DNA of 64,000 nt from Anniella stebbinsi. Its lineage: Eukaryota > Chordata > Lepidosauria > Squamata > Anniellidae. Position 1 is the first letter of the stretch, and every line of letters starts with the position of its first letter. This document shows positions 53,422-63,845 of this stretch, piece after piece. The position numbers and the translations under genes were made by a program. The notes under the pieces were generated by a model. The model was not told where the DNA came from, searched no databases, and was given only the letters and a program-made list of their open reading frames with translations. The stretch spans positions 272,188,310 to 272,252,309 of the forward strand of contig JARDYH010000002.1 of the NCBI GenBank assembly GCA_029215795.1, written 5' to 3'.

Positions 53422-54365
53422 CCCCACACACACATACCTTTCTGCTTGGCCAGAATAGTTGGCAGGGCTGGGGGTGAGGCAGTAAACCCACCTTATCATT
53501 CTCTGTCTTCCATTATCAACTTTATATGCAAAGCAGTTTAACTCAACATTGAGGATCTAAGAAAGTTCCCCTGTCCCCCATGGATTTCAGTGAATGTTTT
53601 GAAGGTATGTTATCCCTATGAAGAACGTTTTGGGCTCCATCACACCTATTTTCCCCCCTGGTTTGCCTCCATGGTTTTTTTTTTACCTCAATTTCCTAAG
53701 TGCATCAAGCTAATGGTCCCTTACACATGGATTTGTGATATGCCCTGCACCAAAAAACGTCCCTTTCGCTTGTTCGCTCTTCCACTCCACTCTGCCCCTT
53801 CTTCCGCCTCCAGTTCATCAGTTGTTGTACTCTGATGAGCGTGGGCTCCTTCCCCCTCTTGCCCTGGCTTTGCTGTCTAGCGCTTTACTGATTTAACATT
53901 TCATTGGCTGGGCCCCGTTTCTGCGGGCAATGAGGGTGAGGTTGGAGCAGTAAAAAGCCCATTCAATCAACTAAGCACAAGTCTGTACATTTGATAGAGA
54001 GTGCTGGAGGAGGAGAAACGCCCTGCCCACCCCTTTCATCAGTAAGACTCCATTCAAAGCATACACACTCAACAAATGAAAAAGCGAAGGGACAGCACTA
54101 CATGGAGGCTTTTTTTTTAAGGCTGCATTAAAGTCTTTTGGGAAAAAATAATCCAGACTTTCCCCACACCAAAATAATATGCAAAATCAAGGAAAAGAGG
54201 CAAGATGGGTGCAGGACAGGGACGATGTTATGTGGGTCCCGCACTGCAAAACCAAATACCAGATGTGGCGAGAATGTGTTAACCTGCTGGTGTGATGGAG
54301 CTCTAAATGCTGTTAGAGGGTCCTTGCCCCTATGGCACTCATGATACAGCAAGATGCTGTATAAA

Positions 54366-55335
54366 CAGGGTGACAAGATCGCCAGGGATTTCCCGGTCCT
54401 AACTGGGAAAACTGGGGCGATCGGGGCCAACCGGGCCCTGGGGCAAACCTCCGGGGAAACGGTTGGCTCGAGTGCTCCCCCTCCTCCCTGTTGAAAGCAC
54501 CACCGCGCCAAGCCCCTCGCGGGCAACACTCACCTGGGCTCATGTCGCTGGCTCGCGTCACCGCTGCTGCTGCCCCTCATCACCTCGCAGGAGGAAGTGA
54601 GGGCGCCCAGCTCAGGTGTCCCATCGTACCCCCCAAATGAGCCCTGGAGCCGGCGCGCTTGGGGCGGTGCTGAGGAAACTTCCCCTCCTCGGCACACTTC
54701 CTCCAGCCCCTCCCCTGGGCGATCCGGGGCTTCTTCTAGGCCAGAGCGACGGCGCCGGACTAGAAACTGCTCAGTTCGGCCTGGAGGATGTGCCATCACT
54801 CTGGCCTAGAAGAAGCCCCAGATCGCCCAGGGGAGGGGCTGGAGGAAGTGTGCCGAGGAGGGGAAGTTTCCTCGGCGCCACCCCAAGCGCGCCAGCTCCA
54901 GGGCTGGTTTTGGGGGGGACACGATGGGACACCTGAGCTGGGCGCCCTCACTTTCTCCTGCGAGGCGACACGGGGCAGCAGCAGCGGTGGTGGTGCGAGC
55001 GAGCGAGTGACGTGAGCCCAGGTGAGTGTCGCCTGCGAGAGGCTTGGCGCGGCGGTGCTTTGAAGAGGGAGGAGGGGGAGCAAGCGAGCGCTGGGGTGGA
55101 AGCTTTTTGCTCCATGGGCAGCCTGATGCCCCGCTCTAAAAGATGGTGTAGGGCTCCAGGTGCCATCATCCCCAAGGATGATGGGGGTTGTAGTCCAACA
55201 CCAACTGGGGCGGTTTGGGCATGTTGCTGGGGATGATGGGACTTGAAGTCCCAACACAATCTCGTGGGCTCTGCACACCCCCTTTAGGTGGCCATTTTGG
55301 ACCTGGATTTTGGTTTCCAAAATCTGGTCACCCTA
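54366..55335. mobile_element. CpG-rich palindromic hAT-like element
   Basis: Exact 8-bp TSD TGTATAAA at 54,358-54,365 and 55,336-55,343. The ends CAGGGTGACAAGATCGCCAG and CCAAAATCTGGTCACCCTA are related to those of the 7,068 element. The interior is strongly GC/CpG-rich and contains a palindrome with 270-280-bp arms (54,474-54,746 and 54,799-55,081). Near the right end (55,140-55,260) is a nested short MITE-like phrase (GATGATGGGGGTTGTAGTCC). No transposase. Confidence 0.87.
54474..55081. repeat. Palindrome with outward-facing splice-donor-like sites
   Basis: The left arm (from CTCCCCCTCCTCCCTG to TTCTTCTAGGCCAGAG) mirrors the right arm (from CTCTGGCCTAGAAGAAGCC to GAGGGAGGAGGGGGAG) around a 52-bp spacer. 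Each arm carries AGCCCAG|GTGAGTGT: the right arm on the + strand at 55,015-55,029 and the left on the minus strand at 54,526-54,540. Both point away from the centre. Confidence 0.85.
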
Positions 55336-55494
55336 TGTATAAAGGAGAGAACTAATTATTTAATCAGTGATAATATTCCCAGCAGCAAATGTGTGGGACA
55401 GAGTCAAGTTATGCTACATGATTCAGTTGATGAATGGGGTGGGCTTATATCGTTTAGTTGATTGACTAAAAGGTTGCCCCCAACTAACTTGATA

Positions 55495-55740
55495 GCAGAT
55501 TTTTTTTAATGCCAGCCAGTTGACCTGGCCCCTCTAAGCAAGTAAGCAGAGACAGGACCAAGGAGGAGAAGTAGCACCCACCTACGTTTGCCCTCTCCCT
55601 CTGGGCAGCTGTCTGGATTGGGTCCAAAGGGAGGGTCGTGGACGCAGGGCAGGACACAGCAGCAAGGAGGAAGTGGGCTCACTGTGGGGATCTTTCCCAA
55701 GATTCTCCCCACCAATCTGGAGCCAGCACTGGGGGCGGTG
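55495..55740. repeat. Dispersed repeat shared with 36,095-36,430
   Basis: See the phrases listed for 36,095. This copy has GGGTCCAAAGGGAGGGTCGT and CAATCTGGAGCCAGCACTGG. Confidence 0.45.
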
Positions 55741-56397
55741 GGTGGGAAGAGACTGCACATTTACCCTGAGTGGCAGCAGTTCGCCATACTTTCTTTCAAC
55801 CAGCGCCTTTCTCAACTGTCTTATCTGGCATCTTTTAAAACAGGAGAACCTCCAGCTTGAATCACTTCCTTACATTTATCTAGAGGTGGAGCTTGGCTGG
55901 AGGAACCCTCGAAACAGGAATCTCTGACTTAAGGTAACAGTGGGGACATTACTGTGGGGATCTCCCTGCGCTGCCCCACCTGATGTCATCCAGCCAACAG
56001 AGGGCCAAATTGGGGCTCATTTGCCTTCCATCCAAAAGAACGGTTCCCCACCAATTGAACCTGGAGCTTTCGACAGTCAAAGTCTGGGCTCTGCTAATCA
56101 GTTGTCTTCTTCCATATGACCCAGATCCTGGAGGACCACTGCCATGTCAGAGTAGACAATGCTGGGCTTGATTGCCTGATATGTCTGAACTGATATAAGG
56201 CCAGCTTTGTACCTTTATCTACTCATTTAGTACATTTTATATCCCATCTTTCTTCCATAATGGAAGCCAAAACTGTGTTCATGGGGCTCTCGGGCAATCT
56301 CAAAGCCCAGACTGATGAGACCCAGACTTGCTTAGCTGCATCATGGTGGGTGTCTCATATGAACTTGCCATGTGTATGAACAATGGGCTAATTCAAC

Positions 56398-56520
56398 ATT
56401 TCTCCATCTGATGCCCTCCATACAATTTGGACTATAGCTTCCATCAACCCCAGCCACAATGGCCAATGGTCAAGAATGCTGGGAGCGGTAGTCCAAAATT
56501 TCTGAAAGTTTGGGAAGGCC
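56398..56520. mobile_element. Short palindromic MITE, copy
   Basis: CCATCTGATGCCCTCCATAC, GGACTATAGCTTCCATCAAC and GAATGCTGGGAGCGGTAGTC then CAAAATTTCTGAAAGTTTGG. A diverged member of the family defined at 43,534. Confidence 0.6.
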
Positions 56521-57119
56521 AGGCTAATTACTGGAGAACTAATCAGCATATTGTGTGTCTCTTCTCAATAGCAAGAATTAATACTAAAAGGGACACATTT
56601 GTGAACTCTTGTGCACTGTGAAGAAGAATGAAGGAGTGGAATATCTTTTCTCTGAACAGTGGAATGTCTAATGCTGGGGAAATTTGCATAGCTCAATCTG
56701 AACAGAGACTTCAAGATCTAGTCCATGCTGTTTTATTGTCACCATTTTGCAAAAGGAGTATGATTTATTGAACTCTTTATCTGTAATTGTTATGGTGTAA
56801 ATAGAGGGTTCATAATTGATTAGCTTTATCTTTGTGAGCTAGGAAACGATGCCATAAGACACAAGCAGCTGTATCCTTTAACAAGAGAAGATGAATGTCT
56901 TGTATAAAAACAAGCTATTATATGTGCTGTTTATACAACAGCAGAATTTAAAATGTAAAAAGAAGCTGCCAGTCAAAATGCTGACAAAGTACGATGCTCT
57001 ATGGCAAACTGACGCAACTGGCATAGGCCTCATAGCCACACAGTTTTAATCGATATCTGTCCATTCTTCAGTCTGAGGACCATTGAGATATACAATGGCA
57101 AGAAAATGGTCTGCTATTA

Positions 57120-57255
57120 ATTGTTGACCGGCCTCTTCATGGCTCTTGCTTCACCCTTTTAAATACAGTTCTTTATCTTTAAACTGGACTCAGAGTGGAC
57201 TGTTCTTTGACAGCCTTTCAAATAGAGGACCATAAAATAGGACACATGACCATCC
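57120..57255. repeat. 'CTTCAAATAGAGGAC' repeat, copy C
   Basis: TACAGTTCTTTATCTTTAAA, GGACTGTTCTTTGACAGCC and TTTCAAATAGAGGACCATAA. Matches the 42,890-43,030 copy in order. Confidence 0.45.
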
Positions 57256-57936
57256 CATTCATCAATGTTTTGCAAGGTTGTTCTCTTATATAGGAGTCAG
57301 ATGTTGCCCTCCGTGGGGATTGTGAAGTCTTTGGAGTAATGATCTGTTTGTATGTCATTATGGCTCTGCATGCAAACAAAATTATTCCTACTCAAAGCTC
57401 TCCCTGGATTTTGAGGTTCCAAATTACTTGCTTTGTTTGCAGAGTGGCACCAATGTATTAGCGATGAGCTATTCTTCCAGTTTTGATTGTCATCCTTTTG
57501 TCAAATTGTTGCACATGCAAAATTTGTTTATCCATGACTTGTTTGTCCATGTCTTTTTTTTTTTACAAGTTATTGTTGGCATGAGCACATACGTGTGTTG
57601 ATAAAATCACAGTACAAAAAAGGAATCTTGATGTACTCGCACAGCTGAATAAAAAAACCTTTTGGTTCTATGACTGAATCAATGTAAGAGACACCAATTC
57701 CAAAACCAATTCCAGAAATTCCGAAATAGTGGAATACAGATGGAGTAGAACCAAGAACAGAACCAACCAACCAAGGAAACCAAACAAACAAAAAAGGAGA
57801 AAGTTGTGCATCCCTCTTTATGGCTAAGCAACTGCTGTGTTAAATATTTGAATTTGGAGATACTCCCTTAAGGGGACTAGAAAGACGGGAATTGCAAGAG
57901 AACCCAGTCAGAAACAATTATGCAATTTGCCTATAA

Positions 57937-58235
57937 CACCAATTTGTGGGTTAAATAACCCACAAATTGGTGAGTGGGAGTGAACAAGTGTGCTGCCTCC
58001 AGAATGCTCCTCACTTCCACTTTTAGTAAAAAACCTATGATCTCCCCAGTTATAAATTGTGAGCATGACATCTGAACCTGGACACTCTGGATTGTGTAAT
58101 CCTTAAACAATCCAAAATTAATCCAACAACAGATCATAGGTTAACTCTGGGTTGTTTTACCCCTAAACAACCCAGAGTGTCTGGATTCAGACATCATGGT
58201 CACAACCTAAGAATGGGGCAATTGTAGGTTATTTA
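57937..58235. mobile_element. Compound palindromic MITE
   Basis: A perfect 16-bp-arm hairpin (CACCAATTTGTGGGTT / AACCCACAAATTGGTG, loop AAAT, 57,937-57,972) is followed by a long imperfect inverted repeat (CATGACATCTGAACCTGGAC then ACTCTGGATTGT versus ACAACCCAGAGTGTCTGGAT then TCAGACATCATG). A third hairpin, GGGTTGTTTTACCCCTAAAC then AACCC, lies at about 58,149-58,173. Non-coding; the outer ends and TSD are not resolved. Confidence 0.65.
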
Positions 58236-58979
58236 CTGAAAGCTCCTGCTTATGCCCGAAAACCCAATAGTTTGTAATTACATTACATGTGAACCAAGTC
58301 AGTGTCTTCTTTCTTTTCTTTTTTAATTAAAAGCCATTCTCCCCTCTCCCCTGTCATTCATACATGTTTCTATACATAATGAGCCCAATAACTGAGATAA
58401 ATGATGAATGTGGAAGAGATTGAGATTTGTTGGAGATTCATTTTTAGAGAGAAAAGTGGAAGCTAAGAGCACATGGAGTCAACACAAAGGACAAAGACCA
58501 CTCTAAGTATTCCAGACATGCAGGCATTGGCTAAGTAGCACAGGGCTCACTGTGGATTGCAATCCTCATCTAGCCTGCAGCTACAACATTGCACAGAACT
58601 AGAGGTAACATGTAAACTATATCCAGCAATACCAAAACAGATGAGGGAGAAAAACATAATGGCTTGGATTGGAACTCTTGCTCTGCTCAGGGAAGGAATG
58701 TTCCACTCATGGAAGAAGAGGTCCATATGTGGAACTCTCACTTTTCAGATGGAAGCTCCTTTCAAAAATAATAAGACCTGTGACAGATTTTCTTTATGTG
58801 TATGCAAAAGCTAATGAAATCACAGAGCAGTATGTCAAAAAAGCCACACTTACCAAAATGTCCAATGATCCATTGGTTACCATATCTAAGGATTGATCTG
58901 CTATTCATATTCTGCTGCCTTTGATGTAATCAGTGATTCTCATTCATTCTATCTTCACCAACTGTTGGATCTCAGAATA

Positions 58980-59130
58980 ATGTCTTTTTTGGGTTCTCCT
59001 CCTATTATTATGTTTTCAAGTTTCCGTTAAAGGTCTTTCTTGTTCATCCCCTTCTGTTGGTGTCCTTTAAGGCCCAGTTCTAGGCTGTCTTCTCTTTAAT
59101 GTTGTATGCAGATGATCAAGCACCACATAG
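58980..59130 (+). pseudogene. Very old LINE RT scrap
   Basis: GGTGTCCTTTAAGGCCCAGT then TCTAGGCTGTCTTCTCTTTA translates as 'GVL*GPVLGCLLF', resembling the 'GVPQGSVLGPLLF' RT block. The nearby TTGTATGCAGATGATCAAGC contains 'YADD', separated by a deletion. Heavily decayed. Confidence 0.45.
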
Positions 59131-59199
59131 TGACCACTTATAACTATATCCAACAGTGGCTGCATACTCCACAGGAGGTGGTCAATTGTAATCACCAGT

Positions 59200-60625
59200 C
59201 TTGAGATGACGTTATTGATTCTTTCTATTTCCACATGGATGCTGCTGCTGAATAGCGAGGCTCCAATGATAAGAAATCACCATTCATGATGTGGTCATCT
59301 AGCTATCCCCAACTTTATTGGGGATCCTGACCCAATGTTCTTGTGCAGCAGAATGTGTTGAAGGCCACCAGACCACTCTTTGTGTGGTGAATGGAGCAAT
59401 CCTTAAAAATAAGTAGTAGCCTATTGTTGGCCAATGCTTTGAATGACCTATACTGTGACCTCAGTTTCTGTGAAAGTAATGCTGCATTTTTCTTTGTATT
59501 TCCTTTCCTTTCCTCTCCTCTCCTACAAATGGATCTTTCTTTAGACTTAAATAACACACAACCTTAAATAACACTGAGTTAATGAGCCAACAACAAACAT
59601 ACTCTTTTCTCTCCTCTGGATGCTCCTAATTAAAGGTTTCCAAACAGGTTTTGCTAAGACCTGAATTGATGCTGCAAAGGCTGTTCCATCCATTTTTGTG
59701 TTATATTTTTTCATGCTCCCCCCCCCATTATACACCTCACTACTCTACCACCCCATGACTGTACCACCTCATTCTGCTGCATCTATAAATCCAGTTTTAT
59801 GGGTGAGATAAGAGTCCTCCTACAAGAAAAATAAAATAAAATGCATAAGTAAACAATCCTATGTTGGGTATCCATAATCCACCAAATGACAAAACATAAC
59901 ATGGTTTATAGTCTTATGGTAATATTCAGGCAGGTCCTTAATATGAGGATATCCCTGCCTTTGAGTTCTTAAACATGTGTAGCTGTTAATGAGGCACAAA
60001 ACAGTAACACCTTTTGACTACCAAGCCCCAGTGCTACCATCTGCTTAAATACAACTGTTGAGCAGCCGACCCAGAAGAGTTTCTTTGTCTATGGCACAAA
60101 GCAACAATGCACATTATGCTTCACTGCATGATTAATATAACACAACACAATGTTATTGTATATAGCATCTTTCATGAAAAATGGTATTCCAGGTGCTCCC
60201 TTCAATTAATAATGGACCATGGTGGAGATTAATAATACACGGTAGCAAGAGGAGAGAGTAAGTCAGAGTCATTGCAGGACAACAGAAAATGGTAAATTAA
60301 CAGTATTTATTTAGCCAGGGTGTGTGTAGGTGTGATCTAGTTCTATATCTTAGTTTTAACTTACAATGCAACCTTGGAAAATGGAACTAAGAAACTACAT
60401 CACTCGGATGCGTTGGGTCCCCAGTTATATCCACATGTCAGCGAGTTGTACTTCTCTGTAGCCAAACTATTTTTCTTCTGTCACGTATGGTTGTCATGCC
60501 ACAAACAGGGGCAAGAAAACAGAGACCACGGAGATTAAGAGTTTTGTTCTTCAAGATGAGTTTGTTTTAAAAATGACTTTCAAGTGTATGTCCCAATATT
60601 TATAGTTCTTTGCTTTGTACATACA
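59200..60625. other. Unassigned non-coding stretch
   Basis: No recognised feature other than a C-run at about 59,718-59,727. Confidence 0.3.
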
Positions 60626-60629
60626 CACT

Positions 60630-60855
60630 GGCTCAATTCGGACGACACAATAAGCAACTGGGGTGGGGGAAACAATCGTCAGTTGTTTTGACTATCGTGT
60701 TATCTGAATGCTGCCATAGTCAACTCAGCGCTGATCCTAATCCACACCATAGTTGATTATTTATTACCATGTTGTGTGGGGAGTACCCCCTAGATGAACA
60801 ACTGTAAAGTTGATTATTACCCCACCATTGACTATCGTGTCGTCCGAACTGAGCC
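60630..60855. mobile_element. 226-bp MITE with 19-bp terminal inverted repeats
   Basis: GGCTCAATTCGGACGACAC (60,630-60,648) pairs with GTGTCGTCCGAACTGAGCC (60,837-60,855) at 18 of 19 positions. ACT flanks both sides, consistent with a 3-bp TSD. The interior again contains inverted motifs (GACTATCGTGTTATCTGAAT and CCCACCATTGACTATCGTGT; CCATAGTCAACT and CATAGTTGATTA). Non-coding. Confidence 0.82.
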
Positions 60856-61290
60856 ACTTTGTTTTACTGTTGTGCCCTACAACTGAAACCATGCATTGTT
60901 TATAGCTATCTGACACCCTTAACCCTCTATTTTATGGTTAAAGAGAGCAGCAGAGAGAAGTTGTTGGGAGGCAAGAAGGGCAGCAGAAAGCCAGCTTGTG
61001 GGAGGATCAGGGAAGCCAGCAGGAAGTAGAATGGGAAGAGCAGCAGGAAGCCGGAGGAGGCTGAAGTAGTCAGCTGGGAGCTGCTTAGGGGGTTGGGGAG
61101 GGTTGTGTGATTGTATGCCTGAATGGATGTGGCCGCACATATCTGAGAAAGAGAGGGAGAGAGAGAATACCTGGGGGGTGGGGAATATGGAGAGATCCGG
61201 AAAAAAGTGAGTGTATTTTGTGTGTGTGCTTGCAGAGCAGAGAAGGGAGCAACCTGTGTGTATTTCTGCATGCATGATGGATACATTACA

Positions 61291-61341
61291 GTGTGTGTGT
61301 GTGTGTTTGTGTGTGTAGAATGAATGGATAGAGGCACAATT

Positions 61342-61387
<46 letters not shown>

Positions 61388-61388
61388 G
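61291..61388. repeat. (GT)n and (GT)n(GA)n microsatellites
   Basis: GT tracts at 61,291-61,316 and 61,342-61,360, the second continuing as (GA)n to 61,388. The surrounding 60,950-61,480 is purine-rich, which produces a long Ser/His/Pro-rich minus-strand frame with no coding significance. Confidence 0.9.
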
Positions 61389-62399
61389 GAAGGAGAGAGA
61401 CTTTATGGGTGGTGATCCAGAGTGTGAGAGAAAAAGAGAGAGGGCAGAATGAATCGATTGGGAGTAGGGATGCTGCAGAAATTTGAGACAGACTAAAATG
61501 AGTAAGGATTTTTAAGAATTTGACCTGTGAAAACTGTTGTGGACTGGCCTCCCCAGGCCGCACAGAGTTCGTGGACATCCAGATGTTTTTGTTGCTACTT
61601 TCCTGACATTTATGCACTTTCATTTGCAGGAAAATACACAGGTCTCTGCTGAGACATATGTCATGATGGGAAATATAAGTGGGAAAAATTGAATGGAATA
61701 TGCTAAATGTTATATACTAATACATGTACATTGTTGCAAACTTTCTTACAGAATTATTTATGATTTTTTCTGCATGACCGAAAAAAATATCTATTATGTC
61801 TGTGAACAGATAGTGGAACAAACAACACGTCACAATCCATGAAACACGCGTGAGATAGGTTCCACAAAATCCAGACATCCCTAACTGGAGGGCAGCGGTG
61901 GCAGAGGGGGAGAGATTTCTCTTTGCCTTCTGTGATTTCTGTGGATGCTGAAAACTGTGGGTTCAAAGGAAATGTTTATTGTGTTGGTGCTCAGATCCCA
62001 GCTTTTGGCTTGTGCTCAGTCTTTTGAGCAGGTTACTTCTATTGCGATTAGTCACATCTCCCATAGCAACCATTTTGTGGTAGTGACTGGGATAGTTTCT
62101 CAAATTGCCAAACAGTGCCTTTAGGTCCAAAAACGGTTGCTGATCCCTGATTGCACACAGCCTTGTTCCCCCTCCCAATCTCATTCGTTGTTTGAGAGCA
62201 AGAGCAGTGATGCCATCTGCTGAAGTGCCCGAATAATTTACAGACCCTCCTTGCCTTGGTAAGTGAATTCAGTGATAATGAGGCTTTCATATATTAGTGA
62301 CAGATAAGCACTGAGGATGTCAGAGAATGAGGAAAAGAATTAAACAGAGGTTGGATACTTCTTCCCTTTTCTTTGATGGGTTCCTACTTCGTTCTAGAA

Positions 62400-62625
62400 C
62401 AGGGACTTTACGGGAAACCTCTCAGGGGCAGGGGCATGGCAATAGTGGTCCTAACCAGAGCCCAACGTTCACCCACATCATGGTGCACTAGACTGGGAGT
62501 TTTAAACCTCCCTGCCCAGCACATCTTGAAGAAGGCAGAGTGGGTGTGGGAAGTGGCATGACCTGGGAGACAAACCTGATTGGGGAACTTCATGGGGCCC
62601 ATGAGCCAGAGGTCTCCCATCCCTG
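62400..62625. mobile_element. hAT-like MITE, CAGGGA ends
   Basis: The left end CAGGGACTTTACGGGAAACC and the right end GGTCTCCCATCCCTG are inverted repeats (reverse complement of the right: CAGGGATGGGAGACC). The flanks TTCTAGAA (62,392-62,399) and TTCTAGCA (62,626-62,633) agree at seven of eight positions. 226 bp, no coding capacity. Confidence 0.7.
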
Positions 62626-62754
62626 TTCTAGCAGGTTATATTTCTTTTCAAGATTGTTTTCATTCCTAATTAGAAGCTAAAGGTTGCCTTTCAGTGGACT
62701 GAAGATCTTATCTTCAAGCTCAATGTATTTTACAAGTTGAACATATGAGGTTAA

Positions 62755-62830
62755 AAGTAAGCACCCCTGAGTTCAACGGAACTTTCTCCCAAGTAACTAT
62801 GTGTGGGTTTGCGGTCATGCTGATCCTAAT
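62755..62830. repeat. Short palindromic repeat, same family as 8,075
   Basis: AAGTAAGCACCCCTGAGTTC, AACGGAACTTTCTCCCAAGT and AACTATGTGTGGGTTTGCGG. A diverged copy. Confidence 0.45.
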
Positions 62831-63046
62831 AAATTAGGAATTATGCTGTGTACCGCTGCTCTTTGTTATGATGAGCAACTGCAATTCAAACTTTTACCAC
62901 TACCAATTTATATTTTCAATTAGGGCAGCATGACCTTGACTGTAACCAAGAGAAGGAATGTCTTCCATGTCAATGCCACAGTTTTTTTTTAAAAAAATGG
63001 GATTCTGAAATGGAACTTCTGCTACATTGCTAACATAGATAGCCCA

Positions 63047-63300
63047 TAGGGCTGTGCACAGCCCCTCCCGATTTACTTCAGAGGTTGATTTGGAGCTTCC
63101 AAATTGACCCCAATTTGAGTTGGGGCACCTCGATACCATATTTGCCCACTTCAGATTTGTTTCCTAATCTGAAGTAGGTTGGCTGTTGGGGTTTCCTGAT
63201 TGTGAGGCCAACAGGGAGTCCATAGGACTCCCCTCCCCTCCCCTCGCCCCCTCCCCTCCTGCTCATCTCCTGCATGAAGGCTTCAGGGAAGGCAGGGGGC
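63047..63300. mobile_element. TAGGGCTGTGCA-ended hAT-like fragment, copy 3
   Basis: Starts TAGGGCTGTGCACAGCCCCT. It contains a repeated and inverted word: ACTTCAGATTTGTTTCCTAA / TCTGAAGTAGG. The right end is uncertain, perhaps near the CTCCCC-rich stretch (63,228-63,260). Confidence 0.4.
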
Positions 63301-63312
63301 TGCAGCTGGCCA

Positions 63313-63490
63313 TCATGCCTGTGATGATGGTTGGACCGAGAGAAGGGCCTCCCCTGAAGATCTGAGAGGACGGGCAGGCTTGTAAGGGAGAATACGGTCT
63401 TTCAGATAATCTGGACCTGAGCTGTATAGGGTTTTATAAGTCATAAACAGCACTTTGAAATGTGCCCAGAAACAGACTGGAACCAACAAC
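63313..63490 (-). mobile_element. LINE ORF2 C-terminal scrap (L2/CR1 group)
   Basis: The minus-strand frame reads 'VPVCFWAHFKVLFMTYKTLYSSGPDYLKDRILPYKPARPLRSSGEALLSV', equivalent to 'PISFRAKYKVLVxTxKALHGLGPGYLRDRLLPYNP'. A (GT)n microsatellite follows at 63,531-63,555. Confidence 0.75.
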
Positions 63491-63530
63491 TGATGTTTGC
63501 TTTCTGGTATCTGGGCAGAGCATTCCAATT

Positions 63531-63555
63531 TGTGTGTGTGTGTGTGTGTGTGTGT
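63531..63555. repeat. (GT)n microsatellite
   Basis: About 12 GT units beside the LINE scrap. Confidence 0.9.
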
Positions 63556-63715
63556 CTGTGTCTGTGAAAAGATCTGAGAGAGAGGAACCACCTTGTGCTG
63601 GCAGTGTGAAAGAGAGGAGCAGTGTTTATTGATATATTTTTCTTCTCTTTTAATTTTTTTTCATTATTTCCCACAGATGACTACAGATGATTGCTTGCCT
63701 ATCATACCTGCCCAG

Positions 63716-63845
63716 GGCCAGATCTACACGAAGCAGGATATGACATGTTGAAAATGGTTTGAAAACTGTACATGGAGTGTGTCCTGGGCCCCAACAGTTG
63801 TCACTACTCTTGTAAACCATTTAAAGCAGTAGTGTAGATCCTGCC
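63716..63845. mobile_element. 130-bp MITE, GGCCAGATCTACAC ends, copy 2
   Basis: GGCCAGATCTACACGAAGC to AGTAGTGTAGATCCTGCC. The same middle phrase, GTGTCCTGGGCCCCAACAGT, as the copy at 48,682-48,811, and the same length. Confidence 0.82.

Noticed and set aside
54530..55320. Overlapping 80-174-codon ORFs on both strands
   Set aside because: They lie inside the CpG palindrome, are mutually antisense and mirror each other. No recognised domain.
60919..61623. 234-codon minus-strand ORF rich in Ser, His, Thr and Pro
   Set aside because: It arises from purine-rich DNA and (GT)n/(GA)n microsatellites read in the opposite strand. No domain, and the repeats 'THTHTH' and 'SLSLSLS' are compositional.
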